From positions 1-29,771 of the forward strand of contig WFOJ01000159.1 of assembly GCA_015488125.1 (NCBI GenBank): a stretch of DNA of 29,771 bases, read 5' to 3'. The position numbers and the translations under genes are program-made. The notes under the pieces were generated by a model. It made no database searches. It worked only from the letters and a program-made list of their open reading frames with translations, and was not told the origin of the DNA. Below, one piece after another: positions 22,663 through 29,771 of this stretch. Positions within the stretch are counted from its first letter, which is position 1. Each line of letters begins with the position of its first letter. Source of the DNA: Mariprofundaceae bacterium. GTDB taxonomy: Bacteria > Pseudomonadota > Zetaproteobacteria > Mariprofundales > Mariprofundaceae.

Positions 22663-23957
22663 ACGGCAAGGCAGCGGTTTTGGGGGTGCTGGATAATGGT
22701 CCGGCAGGGCTGACAGAGGAGCATGTGCGGCTTTTGAACCAGGCCGAAGTGGTGATCGGCGGCAGGCGCGTGCTTGAGCGTCTGGCGGGCACTGTGAACG
22801 ATGCGGCACGCATGTATGATCTCACGGGACGCTTGAAGGATGTTCCGGCCTGGGTCGAATCAGCACTGCAAGCTGGTAAAAAAACAGTGGTGCTGGCAAC
22901 CGGCGATCCACTGTGTCATGGCATTGCCAGTTATCTGAAAAAGAATATCGGATTGTCAAAGCTTGATATCCGCCCGAATATCTCCGCCTTGCAACTGGCC
23001 TGCGCGCGCGCAGGAATCAGTTGGCACGATGCCTGTATCTGCTCGGTACACGGCAAAGATACTGGCGAATGGAGAGTAGGGCGAGGTCGCGATCACGGGT
23101 TGTATCCATTGTTCAGCGCTTGCATGCGCTACGAAAAGATCATTGTTTTCACCAGCCCGGAAAATTCACCGGCACGTATTGCGCGCATGCTGGTCGCCGA
23201 AGGCATGGCGGATGATTTCAAAATGACGGTGGCAGAGCGTCTGCTGCAGGAAGATGAACGACTGATCAGCGGCATCCCTGTTTCGGCATTGTGCGAGTGG
23301 CAATTCGCTGACCTGAACATGGTGATACTGGAACGAACAAGAACTGCGCCGGAATCCGTGCTGTTCGGGCTTGCGGATGAACTGTTTCATCAGCGCAAAC
23401 CGGAAAAGGGGTTGATTACCAAACGGGAGGTGCGCGCCGTTTCGCTGGCCCTGATGCAGCTAAAAGCTGACAGCATCGTCTGGGATATCGGCGCTGGCTC
23501 CGGCTCGGTAGGCCTGGAAGCGGCTCGATTGTGCCCGAACGGATGGATCTACGCCATTGAAAAAAATGAAACAGATGTTGCCATCGCCCAAAGCAATCAG
23601 AGCCGAATGGGCATCCATCACTATACACTGGCGCACGGACGGGCTCCCCAGGGGCTGGAGACATGGCCAAATCCTGATGCGGTGTTTATCGGTGGCTCCG
23701 GCGGTGAGCTGGATGTGTTGATCCGGCTGATTGTGTCGCGCTTGAAGAATGGCGGTCATCTGGTGATGAATTTTGTTACCATTGAGAATCTTGCAGTGGC
23801 GGTGGAAATGCTGAAACTGTTGGGCCTGCAGTGGCAGGTGACGCAGTTGCAGGTGGCGCGGAGTCGATCAATTCTGCATATGCACCGTATGGCGGCCGAG
23901 AATCCGGTGTGGATTGTTTCGGTCGCAAAAAACCATCTGCCGGATATGAGCGCGTGA
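22659..23957 (+). CDS. cobL: Fused CbiE-CbiT: precorrin-6B/7 C5,15-methyltransferase (decarboxylating)
   Basis: This fused enzyme methylates C5 (CbiE part) and methylates C15 with decarboxylation of the C12 acetate (CbiT part). In 432 residues, the N-terminal CbiE domain (about 1-225) has AAVLGVLDNGPAGLT and VVLATGDPLCHGIASYL. The C-terminal CbiT domain (about 245-430) has a class I methyltransferase SAM motif WDIGAGSGSVGLEAAR (275-290) and FIGGSGGELD. The ATG overlaps the cbiD stop. The fusion is common to cobL and cbiET operons. Confidence 0.95.
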   Translation: MNGKAAVLGVLDNGPAGLTEEHVRLLNQAEVVIGGRRVLERLAGTVNDAARMYDLTGRLKDVPAWVESALQAGKKTVVLATGDPLCHGIASYLKKNIGLSKLDIRPNISALQLACARAGISWHDACICSVHGKDTGEWRVGRGRDHGLYPLFSACMRYEKIIVFTSPENSPARIARMLVAEGMADDFKMTVAERLLQEDERLISGIPVSALCEWQFADLNMVILERTRTAPESVLFGLADELFHQRKPEKGLITKREVRAVSLALMQLKADSIVWDIGAGSGSVGLEAARLCPNGWIYAIEKNETDVAIAQSNQSRMGIHHYTLAHGRAPQGLETWPNPDAVFIGGSGGELDVLIRLIVSRLKNGGHLVMNFVTIENLAVAVEMLKLLGLQWQVTQLQVARSRSILHMHRMAAENPVWIVSVAKNHLPDMSA

Positions 23958-23959
23958 AT

Positions 23960-24745
23960 ATGGAAAAAGGCAGACTGCTGGCTGCATCCCTGGGGCCGGG
24001 CGATCCGGGACTGATTACCCGGCGGGCCTGGGATGCACTGCATTCGGGTGCTTTGTGGTGTTATCCGGTGCGGCGTCAGGGCGGAGCAAGCCATGCGCTT
24101 GGCATCGCCAAACGCGCAGGTTTGTCAACGCCCGGTGATGCCGTGGAGCTGGTTTTTCCGATGACCCATGACGCCAAGGTGTTGGCGCGTGCCTGGAGCC
24201 GGGCTGCTGAACGACTTGTACCTGTGCTGCAGGAGGGGCGCGACGTCGTATTTCTGGTTGAGGGTGATGCCAGTACGTTTTCGACATTTACCTACCTGGC
24301 GCGCTTCGTCAAACAACGGGATGCGGCAATTGCCACAGAGGTCATCGCGGGTGTACCCTCTTTTAACGCGGCAGCAGCACATACCGGCATGCCGCTGGCC
24401 GAAACAGATGACACACTGGCGGTTGTGCCTGCCGGTTACGGCCTGCATGAACTGGATACCCTGCTCCCCCATTTTGACACCTTGGTGTTGCTAAAAGTGA
24501 AACCACTGCTGGATGATCTGGTTGAATGGTTGCGGGCAAGAAGCTTGCTGGCCAGCACCGTGTTTGTTGAAAAGGCCGGCAGCCCCGAAGAACGGACGGT
24601 ACGCGATGTGGCATCATTAAAGGGAAGCAAGGTGAACTATCTGTCACTGATGCTGGTACGCAACCCAAATCGGCTGCGCGGAGTGATGATTCGAGGCTGC
24701 CGACAACAGCCATTAACACCGGGAAATGGATCACAGACGAAATGA
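23960..24745 (+). CDS. cbiL: Cobalt-factor II / precorrin-2 C20-methyltransferase
   Basis: CbiL/CobI adds the C20 methyl group that is later lost with ring contraction. The 261-residue protein starts RLLAASLGPGDPGLITRRAW, the SAM-binding loop, followed by FPMTHDAKVLARAW, VVFLVEGDASTFSTFTYL and VIAGVPSFNAAAAHTGMPLA, all typical of CobI/CbiL. The ATG at 23960 lies just after the cobL stop; a GTG two codons earlier is also possible. The stop overlaps cbiG by ATGA. Confidence 0.94.
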   Translation: MEKGRLLAASLGPGDPGLITRRAWDALHSGALWCYPVRRQGGASHALGIAKRAGLSTPGDAVELVFPMTHDAKVLARAWSRAAERLVPVLQEGRDVVFLVEGDASTFSTFTYLARFVKQRDAAIATEVIAGVPSFNAAAAHTGMPLAETDDTLAVVPAGYGLHELDTLLPHFDTLVLLKVKPLLDDLVEWLRARSLLASTVFVEKAGSPEERTVRDVASLKGSKVNYLSLMLVRNPNRLRGVMIRGCRQQPLTPGNGSQTK

Positions 24746-25506
24746 TGCACCATACAAATGGCAGGAACGGAGAACATATCGTTCTTGTCGCGATCACCAG
24801 ACACGGCACAGCGCAAGCAGCGAGACTCGCATTGAAACTGCCGCAGGCGGATATTATCACCCCACAGAAGTTTGCCGGTGTATTTGCCGGGCTGAACAAC
24901 AGAATCAAGCCTTATGAAGGGGCACTGCGAGCGCAGATACCGGACATCTTCACAGCATACGATCAGGTGATCTTCTTTGTGTCGCTTGGCGCTGTGGTGC
25001 GTCTGATCGCACCTTGTCTAAAATCCAAGGATGAAGATCCCGGCGTGCTGGTGATCGACGATGTCGGCCAGTTTGTGATTCCGGTGCTTTCCGGCCATAT
25101 CGGTGGTGCCAATGCCTGGGCCAGGCATGTGGCCGAATTAATGGAAGCGATAGCGGTGTTAACGACAGCCTCGGATGTTGGAAAAACCATTCCCGTGGAT
25201 ATTCTGGGGCGAGAACTGGGCTGGAAGGTGGAAGCGCCCAACATCAATATCACCCGTGTTTCGGCGCATGTGGTGAATGAAGAACCGGTGGCGCTGGTGG
25301 ACGAGCGAACCGCCGGTTCGGATGTTCGAGCATCAATGGATTGGTGGACGCGCTCGACACCATTGCCGAACAATATCCATCTGTTTCATCGTTTCGAAGA
25401 TGTGGATGTAAGCCGCTTTGCGGCCATACTTTGGGTGACGGAGAGAGAACTGCCCGCAGATATATGGCGCCAACTGCATGAAAAACTGGTGGTGTACCGA
25501 CCATGA
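24742..25506 (+). CDS. cbiG: CbiG N-terminal and central domains (cobalt-precorrin-5A hydrolase)
   Basis: CbiG opens the ring lactone of cobalt-precorrin-5A and releases acetaldehyde, removing C20; it is specific to the anaerobic pathway. The 254-residue protein has the N-terminal domain (IVLVAITRHGTAQAARLAL; FFVSLGAVVRLIAPCLKSK; VLVIDDVGQFVIPVLSGHIGG) and the central domain (about 140-254, TTASDVGKTIPVDILGRELG). The C-terminal CbiG domain is encoded by the next gene, which overlaps by ATGA. The gene split is clean, with a proper start and stop, so it appears real rather than a frameshift. Confidence 0.93.
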   Translation: MMHHTNGRNGEHIVLVAITRHGTAQAARLALKLPQADIITPQKFAGVFAGLNNRIKPYEGALRAQIPDIFTAYDQVIFFVSLGAVVRLIAPCLKSKDEDPGVLVIDDVGQFVIPVLSGHIGGANAWARHVAELMEAIAVLTTASDVGKTIPVDILGRELGWKVEAPNINITRVSAHVVNEEPVALVDERTAGSDVRASMDWWTRSTPLPNNIHLFHRFEDVDVSRFAAILWVTERELPADIWRQLHEKLVVYRP

Positions 25507-25901
25507 AGGTGGTGCTGGGATTAGGCTGCGATAGAGGGGTCGCTGCTGAAACGATTGAACAGGCGATTGAACAGGCACTGGCCTCTGCGGGCCTATCGAA
25601 AGTTGATGTGCAGGCCGTAGCATCTATTGACAAAAAATCGAATGAGGCGGGCCTGCTGAAGGTTTGCGGCAAGTACGGCTGGCCTTGCCACTGGTATGCA
25701 GCAGAGCAGCTAAGGCAGGTGCCTGTACCGAATCCATCAGAGGTTGTGCTGAAATATATGGGCACGCCATCGGTGGGCGAGGCAGCGGCCCTGTTGCTGG
25801 CAAACGGAAGCAAGGACGATTTGATTGTGGAAAAATACAAATACAGGGATGCCGAGGGTAAACATGCGACTGTATCCGTAGCGAGCGTGCATGATGAATA
25901 A
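25503..25901 (+). CDS. CbiG C-terminal domain protein (CobE-like)
   Basis: This 132-residue stand-alone protein corresponds to the CbiG C-terminal/CobE domain. It begins KVVLGLGCDRGVAAETIEQA, then VASIDKKSNEAGLLKVC, FAEQLRQ-like segments (AAEQLRQVPVPNPSEVV) and VGEAAALLLANG. In many organisms this domain is the third part of one CbiG chain; in others it is separate, as CobE. The ATG overlaps the cbiG stop, so the two parts are made together, probably in equal amounts. Confidence 0.92.
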   Translation: MKVVLGLGCDRGVAAETIEQAIEQALASAGLSKVDVQAVASIDKKSNEAGLLKVCGKYGWPCHWYAAEQLRQVPVPNPSEVVLKYMGTPSVGEAAALLLANGSKDDLIVEKYKYRDAEGKHATVSVASVHDE

Positions 25902-27219
25902 GGGCAAAATTTTGCTGGTAGGCTTTGGTCCCGGTGGCGAGGAGCAGATGACTTACCGCGCCCGTGCCGCGATCAGAGAGGCCGACGTGGTCATTGGCTA
26001 TACGACCTATATCAAGCTGGTGCGCGACCTGCTGGATGGCAAGGAAGTCATCCGCAAGGGCATGACTGAAGAAATTGATCGCTGTGTGGAAGCTTATGAT
26101 GCAGCCAGGGCAGGCAAAACCGTGGCCCTGATTTCATCCGGCGATGTGGGCGTGTACGGTATGGCTGGCCCCACATATGAGGTGTTGATGCAGCATGGCT
26201 GGACACCGGATTCCGATATTCAGGTTGAGGTCGTGCCGGGCACAACTGCATTGAACGCCTGTGCCTCACTGGTCGGTGCGCCGCTAACACATGATTTTTG
26301 TTCGATTTCCCTATCTGATCTATTGACGCCGTGGCCAACGATTCGCAAGCGCATTGATGCGGCCGGGGCGGCGGACTTTGTGATTGCACTCTATAATCCG
26401 AAATCAGGCAGGCGCAGGCAGCAGATTGTCGAAGCGCAACGGATTCTGTTGCGCCATCGTTCCGGCGATACGCCGGTGGCCATCGTCAAATCCGCCTATC
26501 GCCGGCGACAGCACATACAGATAACGCGGCTGGCCGAAATGGCCGACAAGGATATTGGTATGCTGACCACGGTGTTGATCGGTAATTCCGCCACCTTCGT
26601 GAAAAACGGCTTGTTGATCACACCGCGAGGCTATGCCAACAAGTATGATGAACTCACCGGCGATGCCAAAGACGGTGAGCAGTCGGGTCGCTCGCTCTCC
26701 ATGGGGCTGGAGGGTTGGCATGGCTGCGTGCGTCGCTGGCTGGCGGCGAACAACAACAAAACCTGGGATAAGGTTGCCGAATATTTCGATGCACCGCTGG
26801 GCGAGATTCTGCAGGCGGTGGCCGCCGATGATGAGCCGACTGGCAGCTACAGGGCGAAACGAATGGCACCGCAAGCAGTGCTGGAAATGCTGCCGACATG
26901 GGGGCGTCTGCGCGCTGTTACCCGCGCACCAGGCGGCGCAGTCGCTGAATGCCTGCTGCATGGCGAACAACTCGAAATGAGGGGGGATTGGCTAAATTGC
27001 GTTACCGATACTTTCCATGTGCATATCAATTGGTCGCAGGTGACTCAGGCCTGGCTGACGCAGCGTGGCAACCAATCCATGGGAGTGCATTTCCTGAACG
27101 AGGCGGGAGACCTGGTATGCCGGTTTCTGCTGGTACGGGACGGCAATGATTTCAAGCAACAGGCATTGGCCGCCTTCCATCAGGGCTGGCATGAGCAAGC
27201 AGGAGAAATAGCGACATGA
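25891..27219 (+). CDS. cbiH: Cobalt-factor III / precorrin-3B C17-methyltransferase with HutX-like C-terminal extension
   Basis: CbiH/CobJ methylates C17 and drives ring contraction. Residues 1 to about 248 are a complete CobJ domain: LLVGFGPGGEEQMTYRARAA, VALISSGDVGVYGMAGP, VVPGTTALNACASLVGAPLT, FVIALYNPKSGRRRQQI and PRGYANKYDE. Residues about 275-435 are an extra domain resembling HutX/ChuX heme-utilisation proteins. They comprise a helical DKVAEYFDAPLGEILQAV, then LEMLPTWGRLRAVTRAPGG, a His pair in TFHVHINW (His376, His378) and MGVHFLNEAGDLVCRFLLVR followed by Asp and FKQQALAAFHQGW. B. megaterium CbiH60 also has a C-terminal extension, but that one binds an iron-sulfur cluster. The start overlaps the previous gene; an ATG at 25894 is equally possible. 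Confidence 0.92.
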   Translation: MMNKGKILLVGFGPGGEEQMTYRARAAIREADVVIGYTTYIKLVRDLLDGKEVIRKGMTEEIDRCVEAYDAARAGKTVALISSGDVGVYGMAGPTYEVLMQHGWTPDSDIQVEVVPGTTALNACASLVGAPLTHDFCSISLSDLLTPWPTIRKRIDAAGAADFVIALYNPKSGRRRQQIVEAQRILLRHRSGDTPVAIVKSAYRRRQHIQITRLAEMADKDIGMLTTVLIGNSATFVKNGLLITPRGYANKYDELTGDAKDGEQSGRSLSMGLEGWHGCVRRWLAANNNKTWDKVAEYFDAPLGEILQAVAADDEPTGSYRAKRMAPQAVLEMLPTWGRLRAVTRAPGGAVAECLLHGEQLEMRGDWLNCVTDTFHVHINWSQVTQAWLTQRGNQSMGVHFLNEAGDLVCRFLLVRDGNDFKQQALAAFHQGWHEQAGEIAT

Positions 27220-27560
27220 GTGAAGTGATCAAACCAACGATGATGACCTATCGCCGCCACCTGATTGTTTGCATTGGCCCGCGCTGCACGGATGGCGCAG
27301 GACAGGCGCTATACGACAGTCTGGGAGAGAAGTTCAGGGCGGCAGGTCTGAACAGGGGGGACTTGCGTGTCAAGCGCAGCCGTGCCACCTGTTTCGGTAC
27401 CTGCAAGGGTGGCCCGCTGCTGTGCATTCAACCGGACGGGGTATGGTACTACCATGTCACAGATGAAAACCTGGATCGCATCATCAACGAGCACCTACTC
27501 GGTGGCCAACCTGTCGAGGAACTGATGTATCATCAAGGCCCTGGCTGCTTTACGGATTGA
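27216..27560 (+). CDS. Thioredoxin-like [2Fe-2S] ferredoxin
   Basis: This 114-residue redox protein has the Cys pattern of thioredoxin-fold 2Fe-2S ferredoxins: CIGPRC (Cys19, Cys24) and CFGTC (Cys59, Cys63), plus Cys70 and Cys110. Between the pairs lies a helix (ALYDSLGEKFRAAGL). GGPLLCIQPDGVWY and VTDENLDRIINEHLLGG are the usual following strand and helix. AGGAGA lies about 10 bases before the ATG, which overlaps the cbiH stop. Its place directly after the extended cbiH suggests that it supplies electrons within corrin synthesis, perhaps to ring contraction or a missing reductase step. That is inferred from position only. Confidence 0.9.
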   Translation: MSEVIKPTMMTYRRHLIVCIGPRCTDGAGQALYDSLGEKFRAAGLNRGDLRVKRSRATCFGTCKGGPLLCIQPDGVWYYHVTDENLDRIINEHLLGGQPVEELMYHQGPGCFTD

Positions 27561-28204
27561 TGACTGACAACTTTTCATCCACTGAACGCGATGCGATCTG
27601 TAAAGTGATCCACGCGCGGCGGGATATGCGCCATTTCACCGGGGGAACGGTTGCCCCCGATGTTTTGCGCAGAATTCTCGCGGCTGCTCATGCCGCACCC
27701 AGCGTCGGCTTCATGCAACCGTGGCGCTTTATTCGCGTCACAGATCGGGCTTTGCGTGAACGACTGGCCGGAGTTGTCGAACTCGAACGTCGGCGTACGG
27801 CAGAGGTAATGGGAAAGCGAAAGTCGGAGTTCCTGCGGCTAAAGGTGGAAGGTATCCGCGATTGCGCCGAACTGATTGCCGTAGTCATGGCGCCGGACGA
27901 CGGTACGGTGTTTGGTCGGCGCACAATGCCGGAAGCAATGGCGCTGGCTTCCTGCGCCTGCGCCATTGAAAACATGTGGCTGGTCGCACGTGCCGAGAAC
28001 CTCGGCATGGGCTGGGTATCGTTCTTCGAACCTGAGGCGGTAGCCCGATTGCTGGCGATTCCGGCAGGCGCACAGGCGATCGCGCTGCTCTGCCTTGGGC
28101 CGGTGGCATCCTTCTACGAAGCGCCGATGCTCAAGATCGAGGGCTGGCGCGATCGCCTGCCGCTGGAGGCAGTGCTGGGTGAAAACCGCTATCCAGGGGA
28201 ATGA
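27560..28204 (+). CDS. bluB: 5,6-dimethylbenzimidazole synthase
   Basis: BluB cuts reduced flavin mononucleotide with molecular oxygen to make 5,6-dimethylbenzimidazole, the lower ligand of vitamin B12. The 214-residue protein shows the BluB-type nitroreductase fold signatures HARRDMRHFTGG (Arg20 to Gly29), AAHAAPSVGFMQPWRFIRV, a KRKSEFLRLKVEGI helix and GMGWVSFFEPEAVARLL. The DMRHF and GFMQPW segments separate BluB from ordinary nitroreductases. The ATG shares a base with the ferredoxin stop (TGATG). It is the last gene of the operon and implies that the organism meets oxygen. Confidence 0.94.
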   Translation: MTDNFSSTERDAICKVIHARRDMRHFTGGTVAPDVLRRILAAAHAAPSVGFMQPWRFIRVTDRALRERLAGVVELERRRTAEVMGKRKSEFLRLKVEGIRDCAELIAVVMAPDDGTVFGRRTMPEAMALASCACAIENMWLVARAENLGMGWVSFFEPEAVARLLAIPAGAQAIALLCLGPVASFYEAPMLKIEGWRDRLPLEAVLGENRYPGE

Positions 28205-28227
28205 CAATGCCAGCGCATGTTCACGTT

Positions 28228-29394
28228 TTAACGCCAGAGTGCCTGTTCGCTTCCCTTCCTGACAGCGGATGAATGGATGCGACCAGGTGTGATCTGACCA
28301 CCGCAGACGGCATGGCTGGCCCCCGTCACTTCCGGACAGGTGTTGGCCACACCCTGCAAGGTTGCTTCTGCCAGCATGGCGAAACTGACGGCTTCCAGTG
28401 CATCTGCCGGCATACCCACATCATCTGTCGGCATCACCGCTGCCGGATGCAGAGCCTGGGCAAGCTGACGCACGACGAAGTGATTGTGTACACCACCACC
28501 ACATAGCAACCACTGATCCGGCATGGCAGGCAAAAAACGCGTGGCCTCCACAATGCTGCGAACCGTGAACATGGCAGCGCAGCGCATGCGCGTGGCATCA
28601 TCAATATCAGGGTAACGCAACAATGGCAGCAATGCCTGTTGACCAAATACCTCCCGTCCCGTCGATTTTGGGGGGGATTGTGCCAGATAAGGATGAGTCA
28701 GCAGTTCGGCCAGCAGTTCCGGGCAATCGCGGCCGCTGGCAGCCAGCTCACCATGCATATCAAAGGCGCGGTAACCATCGCTCAGTTCCAGCATTAGCGC
28801 ATCCATCAGCATATTGCCGGGGCCGGCATCAAAGCCCATGATGTTGCCATCGCTTCCCAGCCAGGTGATATTGGCAATCCCGCCGATGTTCACCACGGCA
28901 ATGTTCCGTTCGGGGTGTGCAAACAACTGACGATGCACCCATGGCGTCAGCGGCGCGCCTTCACCACCGGCAGCCATATCCCGACGACGAAAATCGCTGA
29001 CCACGGTAATCCCTGTGCGTTCGGCAATGCGCGCCGGGCAGCCAATTTGCAGCGTAAAGGGCATGCCGCCATCGCGGCGACGGGGACGGTGACGAACCGT
29101 TTGCCCGTGGCTGCCAATGCAGTGAATGCGACTGGCAGGCAGGCCGCTTTGTTCCAGTGAGGATAACACAGCCTGCGCGAAGGCTTCGCCCAGCGCCTGA
29201 TCAAGGTGGCCGAGCACATCAAGATCATCCATGCCCGGCTCGGCCAGGCGAAGAATGGCTTCCTGAAGCTCTGCCTCAATCGGGTGGCTAAAAAAGCGAT
29301 ACAACTCACCGCTGCGACGAATAATAGCCACATCAATTGCATCGCAGGAGGTGCCGCTCATCAGCCCGATGCTGAACATCTGCTCAGTCTGCAT
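28228..29394 (-). CDS. anmK: Anhydro-N-acetylmuramic acid kinase
   Basis: AnmK phosphorylates and opens 1,6-anhydro-N-acetylmuramic acid during cell-wall recycling. The 388-residue protein has IGLMSGTSCDAIDVAI near the N-terminus (ATP loop; most relatives have SGTSxDG, here Ala replaces Gly), SHGQTVRHRP, LQIGCPARIAERTGI, DFRRRDMAAGGEGAPLTPW in parts, VVNIGGIANIT, GFDAGPGNMLMDALM (catalytic Asp region) and LCGGGVHN. It runs convergent to bluB with 23 bases between stops and no obvious terminator there. Its start overlaps the upstream gene by 11 bases, so the two are co-transcribed. Confidence 0.95.
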   Translation of the reverse strand: MQTEQMFSIGLMSGTSCDAIDVAIIRRSGELYRFFSHPIEAELQEAILRLAEPGMDDLDVLGHLDQALGEAFAQAVLSSLEQSGLPASRIHCIGSHGQTVRHRPRRRDGGMPFTLQIGCPARIAERTGITVVSDFRRRDMAAGGEGAPLTPWVHRQLFAHPERNIAVVNIGGIANITWLGSDGNIMGFDAGPGNMLMDALMLELSDGYRAFDMHGELAASGRDCPELLAELLTHPYLAQSPPKSTGREVFGQQALLPLLRYPDIDDATRMRCAAMFTVRSIVEATRFLPAMPDQWLLCGGGVHNHFVVRQLAQALHPAAVMPTDDVGMPADALEAVSFAMLAEATLQGVANTCPEVTGASHAVCGGQITPGRIHSSAVRKGSEQALWR

Positions 29395-29771
29395 CGCCGG
29401 GAATCAGCTTTTCGGGCACATCGAAATAATCCGCTTCCATGTAAACACAAGGAGGATACACAGGGCCGGAATCAACAATCTGCCAGCATTGACCGCGCAG
29501 CCCCAATTCCACATCCAGTACATCGCCCGGACGAAGTAATTGCACCAGCGCAGCAGGCAGTGCTAACTGCACGGTGTAATTCTCCAGATTATCAAACCCC
29601 AGGATGACATGCTCACCGGTAATGCTGACAATACGGGCATGGCCTTCGACGAAGGATTCAAACATTTTTTCGCGCTGACGCGGCGCACTGCCCAGGCCAT
29701 GACGTACAATATAAAACAACACATGCGCCGCCTGACAGGCGCGAACGGCCTCAGGCAACGCCTCGTCAAGC
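29384..29771 (-). CDS. Unrecognised protein, 5' end outside window
   Basis: The frame is open to the window edge, so at least 128 C-terminal residues are visible and the true start is not. I do not recognise the family. It seems to have a helical first part (ACQAAHVLFYIVRHGLGSAP) and then a beta-rich part (HARIVSITGEHVILGFDN, VQLALPAALVQLLRPGDVLD, VELGLRGQCWQIVDSGPVYP) that could be an OB-like or PilZ-like barrel. It lacks membrane helices. It overlaps anmK by 11 bases, so a link to cell-wall recycling is possible by context only. Confidence 0.7.
   Translation of the reverse strand, partial: LDEALPEAVRACQAAHVLFYIVRHGLGSAPRQREKMFESFVEGHARIVSITGEHVILGFDNLENYTVQLALPAALVQLLRPGDVLDVELGLRGQCWQIVDSGPVYPPCVYMEADYFDVPEKLIPGDAD

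Noticed and set aside
25495..25515. Possible frameshift splitting one cbiG gene
   Set aside because: The ATGA overlap, full-length domains on each side and the known existence of separate CobE-type proteins favour two real genes.

Overview
The window is chromosomal DNA from a Gram-negative proteobacterium. It carries envelope and lipopolysaccharide genes (lapA, lapB, a gmhB-like phosphatase, anmK), IHF-beta, a six-domain ribosomal protein S1 and a Fur/FTR1 iron module. The gene set and moderate GC would fit Zetaproteobacteria or a deep gammaproteobacterial or Acidithiobacillia-like lineage. That placement is an inference; no phylogenetic marker was compared. Nearly every gene is tightly packed, with ATGA or TGATG overlaps.

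Bases 1-13452 are a plus-strand housekeeping block: the 3' part of proC, a YggT-family gene, a DUF167 gene, a phosphomannomutase/phosphoglucomutase, lepA, lepB, a DUF4845 gene, rnc, era, aroA, cmk, rpsA, ihfB, lapA, lapB and a gmhB-like gene. It joins a lepA-to-era translation/RNA-processing cluster directly to an aroA-cmk-rpsA-ihfB-lapAB cluster. A radical SAM gene follows, then a secreted protein with two PilJ-N-like modules.

Bases 10871-11037, 14343-14479 and 15487-15586 hold three copies of a short non-coding repeat. The best copy has perfect 21-bp terminal inverted repeats ending in CTAG, so it looks like a MITE. The third copy is truncated and abuts the remnant of an IS3-family element whose orfA and orfB are both broken (15591 to about 16145).

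Bases 16180-17455 are a minus-strand fur-FTR1 iron operon. A Fur box that matches the 19-bp consensus exactly lies just upstream of fur. A tRNA-Gln(CTG) gene with its own promoter and a terminator lies divergently.

Bases 18006-28204 are a long plus-strand cobalamin operon of the early-cobalt (anaerobic) type: a CbtB-like small membrane protein, an unrecognised 331-residue membrane protein, cbiF/cobM, cbiX, cbiC, cbiD, cbiET/cobL, cbiL, cbiG as two genes, cbiH/cobJ, a thioredoxin-like 2Fe-2S ferredoxin and bluB. The strongest novelty candidate is the cbiH/cobJ product. Its C-terminal ~170 residues look like a HutX/ChuX heme-utilisation domain, and the ferredoxin gene overlaps it immediately downstream. 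No cbiJ/cobK reductase, cbiA or cbiP is present in the window.

The right end carries anmK and the 3' part of an unrecognised gene on the minus strand, convergent with the cobalamin operon.
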